Source of the DNA: Pseudomonadota bacterium
GTDB lineage: Bacteria; Pseudomonadota; Alphaproteobacteria; Sphingomonadales; Sphingomonadaceae
Assembly (NCBI GenBank): GCA_023418595.1
Contig: JAEZZI010000021.1
Span: 143,151 to 207,150, forward strand
Reading direction: 5' to 3'
Length of the DNA stretch: 64,000 nucleotides
Below, in pieces: positions 32,932 to 41,544 of this stretch. Numbering within the stretch: the stretch's first letter is position 1; every line of letters starts with the position of its first letter. Under the pieces are notes generated by a model. That model was not told the DNA's origin. It saw nothing but the letters and a program-made list of their open reading frames with translations, and did no database searches. The position numbers were made by a program, and so were the translations under genes.

Positions 32932-33329
32932 GGCCGCCGCCTCCTGAAACTGCGCCGCGCGATCAGGATGCCGAGCGCCAGCAGCGCAAGCGGGGCAAGC
33001 CATAGTGGCGCGGACAAGGCCGACATCGGCGGGTCATAAGTGATCTGGTCGCCATAACGGTCGATCAGCCACTGCCGCACCTGCCCTGCCGACTCGCCGC
33101 CTTCGATCCGTTCGCGGATCAGCGCGCGCATGTCGCCCGCCATGTCGGCATCGCTGTCGGCGACCGACTGGCCCTCGCAGGTCAGGCAGCGCACCTGTTC
33201 CATCAGCGATTTGGCTTCGGCTTCGCGCGCAGGGTCGGCGAGTTGGGTGTCCGCATAGCGTGCAGGAGCGGTGGTCTGGGCGGAGATTGGAGATGCTGCG
33301 AGAACGCCCAGCCCCACCCAAATCGTCAC
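32928..33329 (-). CDS. ccmH: Cytochrome c biogenesis protein CcmH
   Basis: 133 residues if read from GTG 33329. A short signal peptide (TIWVGLGVLAASPISAQ) precedes the CcmH domain with its redox motif VRCLTCEGQSVADSDADMAG (C-x2-C) and RYGDQITYDPP, then one C-terminal membrane helix. CcmH reduces apocytochrome or carries it to CcmF. The start codon falls inside a repeat element (GTCACCCCGG class), so the N-terminus appears to have been rebuilt by the repeat; a typical signal would be a little longer. Confidence 0.85.
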   Translation of the reverse strand: MTIWVGLGVLAASPISAQTTAPARYADTQLADPAREAEAKSLMEQVRCLTCEGQSVADSDADMAGDMRALIRERIEGGESAGQVRQWLIDRYGDQITYDPPMSALSAPLWLAPLALLALGILIARRSFRRRRP

Positions 33330-33431
33330 CCCGGATTTATTCCGGAGTCCACAAGGCCGCTTGCGTGCGGTTCGAGTCTTTTGCGGTTGCGCCGGCCGCA
33401 CGGTGGCCCCCGGAACAAGTCCGGGGTGACG
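33325..33431. repeat. Inverted-repeat element, GTCACCCCGGA type
   Basis: CGTCACCCCGGATTTATTCC from 33325 and GGAACAAGTCCGGGGTGACG ending 33431 face each other; each half is itself a small hairpin. The left half overlaps the ccmH start codon and the right half lies in the gap behind ccmG. Confidence 0.8.
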
Positions 33432-33448
33432 AGATGCGCGTGGCCCGG

Positions 33449-33979
33449 TCACTCCGCCGACTCCAGCGCCGCAAGGATCTCCGGCACATCCTCGGCGCGA
33501 ATATCGCCGATATGCTGCATCACGATCCGCCCCTGACCGTCGATCACGAACGTCTCCGGCACCCCCGCCGAGCCGAGATTGAGCTGCACCCGCCGTTCCG
33601 CATCGTCCCCGATCGCGCGATAGGGATCGCCGTGCCGCGCGAGAAACGCCGCCACCGCATCCGGCTCGTCGCGGATCGCGATCGCGTCGATCGTCGCGCC
33701 CGCCTCCTTCAGCGTCATCAGATGCGGCGCCTCGGCGATGCACGGCACGCACCAGCTGGCAAAGACGTTGAGCAGGCGCGGTCGCCCGGTCGCGAATGCC
33801 TGGGTCGACAAGCCCGGCTTGCCCTCGATCATCGGGTCGAGCGCGAATTCGGGAAGCGGCTGGCCGATCAGTTTCGATTTCACCGTGCGGTCGGCGGGCG
33901 CGAACAATGCGCTCGCGACCAGAATCGCCACGCCGACGAAGATCGCGAACGGCACCCACAGGATCAACTTGCGCTTCAT
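33449..33979 (-). CDS. ccmG: Thiol:disulfide interchange protein CcmG/DsbE
   Basis: 176 residues from ATG 33979. One N-terminal anchor helix (LILWVPFAIFVGVAILVASA), then a periplasmic thioredoxin fold with the active site FASWCVPCIAEAPHL, the CcmG-type acidic region after it, and GVPETFVIDGQGRIV containing the cis-proline. It keeps the haem-binding cysteines of apocytochromes reduced. Its start overlaps the ccmF stop (ATGA). Confidence 0.93.
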   Translation of the reverse strand: MKRKLILWVPFAIFVGVAILVASALFAPADRTVKSKLIGQPLPEFALDPMIEGKPGLSTQAFATGRPRLLNVFASWCVPCIAEAPHLMTLKEAGATIDAIAIRDEPDAVAAFLARHGDPYRAIGDDAERRVQLNLGSAGVPETFVIDGQGRIVMQHIGDIRAEDVPEILAALESAE

Positions 33980-35943
33980 GGGACATATCCCCGGACTTCG
34001 GGTTTCGCCATCCGCTTGCCGCGCACCCGCCCGATCAGCGAAACGAGGCCGCCCAGCGCGATCAGCAGCGCGCCATACCAGATCAGCGTCACGAACGGCT
34101 TCCACCACAGCCGCAACTGCCAGCGGCCTTCATCCGCGCGCTGGCCGATCACCGCGTAAAGCTGGCCGTTCCAGTGAGTCGACAACGCCGCCTCGCTGGT
34201 TTCGGTCGGGGGCGATGCGAAGAAACGCTGTTGCGGGTTGAGCGCCACCGCGCGTCCGCCCTCCCCCTTGCGCGCGACCAGCACCGCCTCGACCCCGGTC
34301 CAGTTGTTGCCGACTGTCGGCCGCACGCCTTCAAACGCAATGTCGAACGGGCCGACGGCATAGCTCTGACCGGGCCGCGCGGCGACCAGCACTTCCTTGC
34401 TGAATGCCGTCTCGCTCGCCATTCCGGCGATCGACACTGCGACGCCCAGATGCGCGATCACCATTCCATAGATGTGGAGCGGCGTGCGGCGGAGGTTGCG
34501 GCCTGCCAGTGGGGCAAGACTCGCTACGCCGAGCGCCGCGGCAAGCGCCAGTCCAAGGATCGGGAACATGCCACCTTCGGGTGCCAGGGCCAGCACGACG
34601 ACGATCCCGACGACGAACGCCGCGATCGGCCACTTCATCCGCGTCACCAGCGCGCGCGTCTCGTCGCGGCGCCAGCGCAGCAGCGGCCCGGCGGCGGCGA
34701 CCACGAACAACGCCAGCGCGATCGGCACGGTGGTCTTGTTGAACACCGGCGGCCCGACCGAAATCTGCTGCCCCATCCACTGCGCGACGATCGGATAGAG
34801 CGTGCCGATCAGGACGATGCCGAGGATGACGCTCAGCAGCAGGTTGTTGACCACCAGCGCGCCTTCGCGGCTGACCGGTTCGAACAACTTGCCTTGTTTC
34901 ACCGCGCCGATGCGCGCGGCGAACAACGCCAGCGCGCCGCCGATATAGAAAGCGAGCAGCAACAGGATGAAGGTGCCGCGCGTCGGATCGACGGCAAAGG
35001 CGTGGACGCTGGTGAGGATGCCCGAACGCACCAGAAATGTGCCCAGCATCGACATTGCGAACGCGACCAGTGCCAAGACGATCGTCCACGCGCGAAGCCC
35101 GTCGCGCGTCGCCAGCACCGTTACCGAATGGAGCAGCGCGGTCGCCGCCAGCCACGGCATCAACGAGGCATTCTCGACCGGATCCCAGAACCACCAGCCA
35201 CCCCAGCCGAGTTCGTAATAGGCCCAGTAACTCCCCGCCGCGATGCCGATGGTCAGGAATATCCACGCCAGCAGCACCCAGGGCCGCATCGCCCGCGCGA
35301 AAGCCGGGCCGACATCACGGGCGACCAGCGCGCCGACCGCGAACGAGAACGCCACCGACAGCCCGACATAACCGACGTAGAGCGGCGGCGGATGAAAGGC
35401 CAGGCCGGGGTCTTGGAGCAACGGGTTGAGGCCCAGCCCCTCAGGCGCGGCGGGCAGGACGCGCGCGAACGGGTTCGAGGAAAACAGCAGAAACGCATAG
35501 AAACCAATGGCGATCAGCGCCTGCGCGCCCAGCGTCGCGATCAGCGTATCCTGTCGCAACCGCCGCTCGAACAGCGCGATCGCCGCGCCCGACAGCGCCA
35601 GGATGGTAATCCACAGGAGCATCGAGCCTTCGTGGTTTCCCCACGTCCCCGTCACCTTGTAGAGCATCGGTTTCAGCGAATGGCTGTGCTGCACGACCAG
35701 CGCCACCGACATGTCCGACCGCACGAACAGCGCGATCAGCGCACCGAACGAGGCGATGGCTAGGAGGCCCTGCACGATCGCGACGGGGCGGATCGAAGCG
35801 AAGAGTTGCTGGACGGCTTCGCCCCGACCGTCCGCTTGCGACGGTTTTCGCAAAAGGCTCAACCCCAGCGCCGCCATCGCCAGTTGCAACACCGCCAGCG
35901 CCGCGGCCAGCCACAGCGCCGCGAGACCAAATTCGGCGATCAT
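33976..35943 (-). CDS. ccmF: Cytochrome c haem lyase subunit CcmF
   Basis: 655 residues with many membrane helices. The tryptophan-rich haem-handling motif is in GWGGWWFWDPVENASLMPWL; YKVTGTWGNHEGSMLLWITI is another family block, and several periplasmic histidines are expected ligands. It ligates haem to the CXXCH cysteines, taking it from CcmE. Tight ATGA overlaps on both sides. Confidence 0.96.
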   Translation of the reverse strand: MIAEFGLAALWLAAALAVLQLAMAALGLSLLRKPSQADGRGEAVQQLFASIRPVAIVQGLLAIASFGALIALFVRSDMSVALVVQHSHSLKPMLYKVTGTWGNHEGSMLLWITILALSGAAIALFERRLRQDTLIATLGAQALIAIGFYAFLLFSSNPFARVLPAAPEGLGLNPLLQDPGLAFHPPPLYVGYVGLSVAFSFAVGALVARDVGPAFARAMRPWVLLAWIFLTIGIAAGSYWAYYELGWGGWWFWDPVENASLMPWLAATALLHSVTVLATRDGLRAWTIVLALVAFAMSMLGTFLVRSGILTSVHAFAVDPTRGTFILLLLAFYIGGALALFAARIGAVKQGKLFEPVSREGALVVNNLLLSVILGIVLIGTLYPIVAQWMGQQISVGPPVFNKTTVPIALALFVVAAAGPLLRWRRDETRALVTRMKWPIAAFVVGIVVVLALAPEGGMFPILGLALAAALGVASLAPLAGRNLRRTPLHIYGMVIAHLGVAVSIAGMASETAFSKEVLVAARPGQSYAVGPFDIAFEGVRPTVGNNWTGVEAVLVARKGEGGRAVALNPQQRFFASPPTETSEAALSTHWNGQLYAVIGQRADEGRWQLRLWWKPFVTLIWYGALLIALGGLVSLIGRVRGKRMAKPEVRGYVP

Positions 35944-36374
35944 TGTTCCAGCGACTCGCTCTTGTGCATCGCGCCCGCAATCTCGGGCGGCATGTAGCGT
36001 TCGTCATGCTTGGCGAGGATATTGTCGGCGACGAAGCTGCCGTCCTGTTGGAAACGCCCTTCGGCGACGACGCCCGATCCTTCGCGAAACAGGTCGGGCG
36101 TGATGCCCGCGAACCGTACGGGCACGGTTGCCGCGCCATCGGTCACGTCGAACGCGATCGACACGCCGTCGGCGGCGCGCTCGATCGATCCTTCGACCAC
36201 CATGCCGCCCAGCCGTACGCCGCGATCGAGCGGCGGCGCGCTTTTCTGCACATCTGATGGCGCATAGAAGAACGCCGCCTGATCCTGAAGCGCCGACAGC
36301 GCCAGCAGCGCTGCGCCGATCACCGCCGCCAGCGCCGCCAGGCCCAGCCACAATCGCTGATGTTTCGCCTTCAT
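35940..36374 (-). CDS. ccmE: Haem chaperone CcmE
   Basis: 144 residues: one membrane anchor (LWLGLAALAAVIGAALLALS) and a periplasmic OB-fold. The covalent haem-binding histidine and its tyrosine partner are in LAKHDERYMPPEI near the end, the H-x3-Y pattern of bacterial CcmE. It carries haem from CcmC to CcmF. Coupled to ccmD and ccmF. Confidence 0.95.
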   Translation of the reverse strand: MKAKHQRLWLGLAALAAVIGAALLALSALQDQAAFFYAPSDVQKSAPPLDRGVRLGGMVVEGSIERAADGVSIAFDVTDGAATVPVRFAGITPDLFREGSGVVAEGRFQQDGSFVADNILAKHDERYMPPEIAGAMHKSESLEQ

Positions 36375-36496
36375 CGCCGCAGCGCCTCCGCCGCGCGCTC
36401 GGCCCGACGCATCGCCAGATAAGCGATCAGCGACATTCCGCCGGTCGCGCCGATCACGATCGCATAGGCCGCCACGATGAAATTCCAGTGGTTCAT
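36371..36496 (-). CDS. ccmD: Haem exporter accessory protein CcmD
   Basis: 41 residues from ATG 36496: MNHWNFIVAAYAIVIGATGG, one membrane helix, and a basic cytoplasmic tail (RRAERAAEAL). It helps release haem-loaded CcmE from the CcmC complex. ATGA overlaps with ccmC and ccmE fix both ends. Confidence 0.88.
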   Translation of the reverse strand: MNHWNFIVAAYAIVIGATGGMSLIAYLAMRRAERAAEALRR

Positions 36497-37248
36497 GCCG
36501 ACGCCATCCGCCGCATCCGCGCCTCGACGCGGGTTTGGGCGATCATCGCGCGCATCCGCATCAGCACCAGTGCGCCGAACAGCGCGGAAAAACCGCCGAT
36601 GCTCCACCACAGCGGCCACAGCATCGACGGATCGATGCTCGATCCGGTCAACCCGATGCTCTGCGCCTGATGCAGCGTGTTCCACCACACCACCGAATAG
36701 CGCACGATCGGCAGCAGCACGGTACCCGCAATCCCGAACAGCGCGACCACCCGCCCGTCCCCGCCGCGCTCATGATCGGCACGCGCCAGCGCAATCCAGG
36801 CGAGATAGACGAAGAACAGGATCAGCATCGACGTCAGCCGCCCGTCCCATTCCCACCAAGTCCCCCAGGTCGGACGGCCCCAGATCGAACCGGTGATGAG
36901 GCACAGGGCCGCGAACAACGCCCCGACCGGCGCGATCGCGCGTGCGGCGACGTATGCCAGCGGATGTTTCCACACCAGATAGGCGAAACAGGCGATCGCC
37001 AAGCTCGACCAGCCGCTCAGCCCCAGCCAGGCGGCGGGGACGTGGATGTAAAGGATACGGAAACTTTCGCCTTGGAGATAATCGGGCGGCACTTGGGCGA
37101 GCCCGCCCCAGAATGCGACGGCCAGCGCCACCACCCCTCCCCAGAACAGGATGGGCGTCATCGGGCGCGCGATCTTCAGGAAGCGCGTGGGATTGGCGAG
37201 GGCGTGAATCACGGTGTCTGGGGTCGCTTTAGGGGGAAATGTCGGCAC
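36493..37248 (-). CDS. ccmC: Haem exporter CcmC
   Basis: 251 residues, six membrane helices. The tryptophan-rich periplasmic motif is WGTWWEWDGRLTSMLILFFV, and conserved histidines lie in ILYIHVPAAW and VVWWNTLHQ. It presents haem to CcmE. It starts at GTG 37248 behind AGGTGGAAA; a shorter GTG at 37212 is possible. The ccmA and ccmB genes that usually come first are not here; a divergent transporter pseudogene stands in their place. Confidence 0.94.
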   Translation of the reverse strand: MPTFPPKATPDTVIHALANPTRFLKIARPMTPILFWGGVVALAVAFWGGLAQVPPDYLQGESFRILYIHVPAAWLGLSGWSSLAIACFAYLVWKHPLAYVAARAIAPVGALFAALCLITGSIWGRPTWGTWWEWDGRLTSMLILFFVYLAWIALARADHERGGDGRVVALFGIAGTVLLPIVRYSVVWWNTLHQAQSIGLTGSSIDPSMLWPLWWSIGGFSALFGALVLMRMRAMIAQTRVEARMRRMASA

Positions 37249-37326
37249 TTTCCACCTGTATCGATATGGCCAGTAGAGCGTAGCGAAGCCACGCTCGACA
37301 ACCCATCAGGCCATGCCGCCCCGTAT

Positions 37327-37402
37327 CCGTTCGTTTCGAGCGAAGTCGGGAAACGCGACCCGTCAGCCAAACGCGTTTCTCGACTTCGCTCGAAACGAAC
37401 GG
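37327..37402. repeat. Inverted-repeat element, GTTTCGAGCGAAGTCGGG type
   Basis: Left arm CCGTTCGTTTCGAGCGAAGT at 37327 and right arm ACTTCGCTCGAAACGAACGG ending 37402. It lies in the 290-base divergent gap between ccmC and the permease gene, which holds nothing else recognisable besides promoters. Confidence 0.85.
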
Positions 37403-37539
37403 ATCGGGAGACATTGGTGACCAACGCACCCTTTTCGCTTGATCTGCGTTAAGCGCACAACGACGGACCGTGCCGAATTGCCGACGAAATGCGGCATGTT
37501 CCAACGTAACAAGGGGTTAGCGTCATTTCGCCGGAGACC

Positions 37540-38759
37540 ATGATCCTTGCCGTGTTCGTGGCCGTCTATATCGGCATGGCGACCGGCGGCATTCCGCGGC
37601 TGAAGGTCGATCGCGCGTGGATCGCGGTCGCGGGTGCGACGCTGTTGATCGTCGCCGGGGCGTTGAGCGTCGAGACTGCGGCCCCCCTGGTCGAGATCGA
37701 CGCGATCGTGCTGCTGCTGGGATTGATGATCCTGTCGGCACAGTTCGACCTGGCGGGCTTCTATGGGCGCTGCGCGAAAATGGTCGTCCGCACCGGCGAC
37801 AACCCTGCGCGACTGCTGGCGCTGGTGGTGGTGATGGGCGGATTTCTCTCAGCCGTCCTGGTCAACGACATCGTCGTGTTCGCGCTGACTCCGGTGCTGT
37901 GCGCGGGCGTGCGCGCAAGGGGCTTGATCCCCGCCCCTTCCTGCTGGCGCTGGCGGGGGCCGCCAATGCCGGATCGGCGGCGACGCTGATCGGCAACCCG
38001 CAGAACATCCTGATCGGCCAGGCAGGCGGCCTCGACTTCTTCCGCTTCATCCTGGTCTGCGGCCCGCCCGCGATCATGGCCTGCGGAGTCGTCTGGCTGG
38101 TGATCTGGGCGATGTGGCGCAGGCGCTGGGTGCTGGCGGAGGGACCGGGCGGCGCGTTGCCCCATGTCGCGTTCGACCGGGGCGCGATGACAAAGGCGCT
38201 GATCGCCACCGCCGCGCTGCTGATCCTGTTCGCAACCCCGATCCCGCGCGAGGCCGCCGCACTCGCCATCGCCGTCGCGCTGATGGTCAGCCGCCGCTTC
38301 GCCAGCCGCGATCTGATCGCGCGAGTCGACTGGAACCTGTTGCTGCTGTTCGCCGGGCTGTTCGTCGTCACCGGCGCGTTCAGCGAGGCCGGATGGGGCG
38401 CTCAGACCGGCGCGTGGATGCAATCGTTCGGCTTCGCAAATGACCGCGCACTGCCGCTCGCCATCGCATCGCTTTTGGGATCGAACCTGATCGGCAACGT
38501 GCCATTCGTGGTCGTGCTGCTGCAAGTCGCGCCGGATATGTCCGCCGACACGTTCCACGCGCTGGCGCTGCTTTCCACGCTGGCGGGCAATCTGCTGATC
38601 GTCGGCAGCGTCTTGAACCTGATCGTCGCCGAAAGCGCGCGCCAACAGGGCGTGCGGCTGGGATTTCTGGATTTCGCGAGGGTGGGCATCCCCGTCACCC
38701 TGCTGTCGATGACGGTGGCAACCGCCTGGCTGGTCGCCGGGGGATGGCTGATATGGTGA
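37540..38759 (+). pseudogene. SLC13/ArsB-like permease with a frameshift
   Basis: Start ATG 37540 with ribosome site GGAGACC. The first frame gives about 127 residues (VYIGMATGGIPRLKVDRAWI, LMILSAQFDLAGFYGRCAKM, FLSAVLVNDIVVFALTPVLC) and then loses meaning after GVRARG. The family continues one base back in the next frame: LDPRPFLLALAGAANAGSAA, then TLIGNPQNILIGQAGGLDFF and SLLGSNLIGNVPFVVVLLQV. The joined product would be about 406 residues, normal for the family. The shift falls at a GGGG run (37919-37922). Either a real one-base loss or an assembly error. Confidence 0.85.
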
Positions 38760-38769
38760 GGAGAAGCTG

Positions 38770-40001
38770 ATGGCGAGCGCGCCGATCGACATAGAGCATC
38801 GCGAACCGAGCACCCAGTCGAAGCGCGGGCTCGACTGGATGAACTTCTTCCTCGCCGATGTGCGCGACGGAGTCGGACCGTTCCTCGCCATCTACCTTCT
38901 CGCCACGCATAGCTGGAGCGCGTCGGCGATCGGCGTCGTCATGGGCGCGATGGGCGTCGCCACCGGCCTCGCGCAGATCCCGGCAGGCCAGTGGATGGAC
39001 CGGGCCGAGAACAAGCGGCTGCTGTTGATCCTCGCCTGTATCGCGGTAGCGATCGCCACGCCGCTGATGACGATCGTCACGACCTTCCCCGTCGTGCTCG
39101 CCTGCCAGATCATCGTCGGCGCGGCGGCCGCGTTCATCATCCCCGGTATCGCGTCGATCACGCTGGGCGTCGTCGGGCCGAAGCGGTTCGCGCCGCGCAC
39201 CGGGCGCAACGAGGCGTTCAACCATGCGGGCAACATCGTCGCCGCGTTGATCGCCGGTCTGGTCGGCCATTATCTGGCGCGCGAATATATCTTCTGGGTG
39301 GTGGCGCTGTGGAGCGTGTTTTCGGCGCTGACGATCCTGATGGTGCGCAAGGACGAGATCGACCCGCGCGTGGCGCGGTCACCGACACCGGCGAGCTGCA
39401 CGTCAGCAGTTTTCGCAAAGTCCTGACCGATCGCCGCATCCTGATCTTCTTCTTCGTCGTCCTGCTTTTCCATTTCGGCAATGCCGCGATGCTGCCGCTG
39501 ATGGGTCAGGAACTGACCGCCAATGCGGGCGGCTCGGGCGCGGCATTGTGGATGAGCGCGTGCATCATCCTGGCGCAGGCGGTGATGATCCCGGTCGCGA
39601 CATTCGCGGGCAAATATGCCGATATCTGGGGGCGAAAGCCGGTGTTCCTGATCGGCCTGATCGCGCTCCCCATCCGCGGCATTCTCTACGGATTTTCGGA
39701 TGAACCCTGGTATCTGCTCGCAGTGCAGGCGCTGGATGGCGTCGGCGCAGGCATTTTCGGGGTGATCTGGGTGCTGATCGTCGCCGATCTGACCAAGGGG
39801 ACCGGGCGCTATGCGGTGACGCTGGGGGTCATCAATGTCGGCCACATGATCGGCTTTTTCCTAAGCCAGACTTTGGCCGGGATGGTGGTGGACGCCACCG
39901 ACAGCTATCGCTGGGGCTTCTGGTTCCTTGCCGGGATCGCGACGCTGGCGCTGCTGCTGTTCCAGTTCGGCATGAAGGAAACCAGGCACAATCCCACCTG
40001 A
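38770..40001 (+). pseudogene. MFS transporter with a frameshift
   Basis: Ribosome site GAGGAGAAGC and ATG 38770. The first frame (FFLADVRDGVGPFLAIYLLA, MGVATGLAQIPAGQWMDRAE) runs about 200 residues to KDEIDPR near 39369. From there the true continuation is one base back: AVTDTGELHVSSFRKVLTDR, then LFHFGNAAMLPLMGQELTAN and WVLIVADLTKGTGRYAVTLG. Joined it makes about 410 residues, normal for MFS. It follows the frameshifted permease by ten bases and shifts in the same sense. Confidence 0.85.
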
Positions 40002-40020
40002 TCGTTCGGTGCGACCAAAC

Positions 40021-40102
40021 ACCCGTTCGTTTGGAGCGTCGTCGAAAAACGCGGCCGAGAGGTGCAGCCAGCGTTTCTCGACTTCGCTCGAAACGAACGG
40101 GT
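40021..40102. repeat. Inverted-repeat element, diverged left arm
   Basis: The right arm GTTTCTCGACTTCGCTCGAA ending near 40092 is standard; the left arm TTTGGAGCGTCGTCGAAAAA has several changes. It lies between convergent genes (MFS and exbD operon). Confidence 0.75.
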
Positions 40103-40458
40103 GAAGACTCTTCTTTACCGCCTCGCAAGGGTCCCCGCTTCCCCGGCCGCGTCCAGCGGCTCACACGTCGTCATCGTCTGACCATCGCTCATCATCGCAG
40201 CACCTGCCGATACGGCTTTGCCGGAACTCGGTCGATTACGACCAAGAGTTTCACAAGCGAGTAGTTCTGATTCAAGGTCTTGGCTGTGGGCGCGGAGCGA
40301 GAGAGGTTGCAGGCACAAACGAAAAAAGAGACCGCCGTTTCCGGGTTTCCGCGCATGAGACCTGACTGCTGGGCTGACCGACACCGAGCCAGATTTGCCT
40401 GTCGACGAGAGCACCAGTCCAGCGCCTGCTCCCGACCTGTAACTGCAACCGCCAACAA
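40103..40458. other. Non-coding stretch with no convincing gene
   Basis: About 350 bases between the repeat and the terminator. Possible short frames on both strands lack family features, ribosome sites or sensible codon use. No tRNA and no clear hairpin series was seen. It may hold an unrecognised small RNA or the remnant of a gene. Confidence 0.5.
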
Positions 40459-40486
40459 AAAAGGGCGCCCGAAGAGGCGCCCTTTT
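40459..40486. terminator. Bidirectional Rho-independent terminator
   Basis: A nine-base stem AAGGGCGCC / GGCGCCCTT with a six-base loop CGAAGA, preceded by an A run and followed by TTTT, so it can end transcripts from both strands. It is 34 bases behind the second exbD stop and would end the tonB-exbB-exbD-exbD transcript. Confidence 0.85.
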
Positions 40487-40519
40487 CGCATTACGCTAGA
40501 CTGTCCGGTTCCGTGAGGA

Positions 40520-40948
40520 TCAGAACGCCGCGCGATATTGTTCGTTGCCGACAAATCCGAGATTGGTGACCTGCGACCGTTTGATGATCGCGAGCACTTC
40601 ATCGACCGTTTCGTAACGGGCCATCGGGTCAGGCTGGAAATGCAATTCCGGCGCGGGATCGATGGTCAGCGTCTGTTCCAGATACTGGGCCAGCGTGACT
40701 TCGTCGATCGGCGCGTCGTTCCAGGTCAACTGGCCCTGCGCGGTGATGATCAGCTTGTTGCTGATCGGGTCAATGATATTTTGCGGCTGATCCGGATTTG
40801 GCTGCGGCAGATCGACTTTTACCGCGTGCGTCTGGATCGGAATGGTGATGATGAACATGATGAGGAGAACGAGCATGACGTCGATCAGCGGCGTCGTGTT
40901 CATTTCCATCATCGGCTCACCATCATCGGTGCCGGCGCTCATTCCCAT
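40520..40948 (-). CDS. exbD: ExbD/TolR-family protein, second copy
   Basis: 142 residues. EMNTTPLIDVMLVLLIMFII contains the single membrane helix and the essential aspartate of the TPLIDV motif, which forms part of the proton path. The periplasmic part carries ITAQGQLTWNDAPIDE and LAIIKRSQVTNLGFVGNEQY. It works with ExbB in the inner membrane to energise TonB. A good ribosome site (GGAGTAGCC) precedes it; last gene of the operon. Confidence 0.93.
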   Translation of the reverse strand: MGMSAGTDDGEPMMEMNTTPLIDVMLVLLIMFIITIPIQTHAVKVDLPQPNPDQPQNIIDPISNKLIITAQGQLTWNDAPIDEVTLAQYLEQTLTIDPAPELHFQPDPMARYETVDEVLAIIKRSQVTNLGFVGNEQYRAAF

Positions 40949-40974
40949 ATCAGGCTACTCCTAACTCTCAGGGC

Positions 40975-41457
40975 TTACTGGCGAGTCGTGACTGCGCCCG
41001 CGGGCGGTTCGGAGATGAACCCGACCTTCGCGAAACCAGCCGACTGCATGGTATAGATGGTGCCCCCGATGCAGCGATAAGGCGTGTTCACGTCGCCGCG
41101 GATATGCACTTCGGGAAGTTCGAGACCGGCGGCATTCGGACCGCCCTGGCGTTCGACTTCTTCTTCCAGCTTGGTCACTGCTCTTTCGAGCAGGTTTTCG
41201 GCCGTCACCGGAGTCATGTTCCAATAAACCTGGCAGGTATCGCCTTGGCCCATCACGGAAAGATTGACGTTTTCGGGCTTGGTGGTGGTCGCTTCGAACT
41301 GCACCTTGGGCAGTTCGAGTTCGACCGTCTGCACCACGACCGGAACCGCAATCAGGAAGATGATGAGGAGAACCAACATGACGTCCACCAGGGGCGTCGT
41401 ATTGATGTCCGACATCGGCTTTTCATCGGAGCCATCGCCCCCAACGCTCATCGCCAT
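40975..41457 (-). CDS. exbD: ExbD/TolR-family protein, first copy
   Basis: 160 residues. SDINTTPLVDVMLVLLIIFL has the catalytic aspartate and membrane helix. The periplasmic domain differs from the second copy: it contains two cysteines (GDTCQVYWNMT and YRCIGGTIYTMQSAGFAKV) that could be disulfide-bonded, and a longer C-terminus. Two ExbD paralogues in one operon are usual in alphaproteobacterial Ton systems. Confidence 0.93.
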   Translation of the reverse strand: MAMSVGGDGSDEKPMSDINTTPLVDVMLVLLIIFLIAVPVVVQTVELELPKVQFEATTTKPENVNLSVMGQGDTCQVYWNMTPVTAENLLERAVTKLEEEVERQGGPNAAGLELPEVHIRGDVNTPYRCIGGTIYTMQSAGFAKVGFISEPPAGAVTTRQ

Positions 41458-41544
41458 CGGCGTTATCCTATCCTTGTCACGCGTCTCGCCCGAGGGCGAG
41501 AGGGGGTGGCGAGCGCATGGCGCGCCACCCGGTACTCCAATCGA

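Noticed and set aside
32928..33986. A 352-codon frame suggesting a fused CcmH
   Set aside because: The first two thirds are ccmG in another frame and a repeat; ccmH starts at about 33329.
40192..40602. Extra small genes near the exbD terminator
   Set aside because: Frames cover the terminator or exbD start, with no ribosome site or family features.
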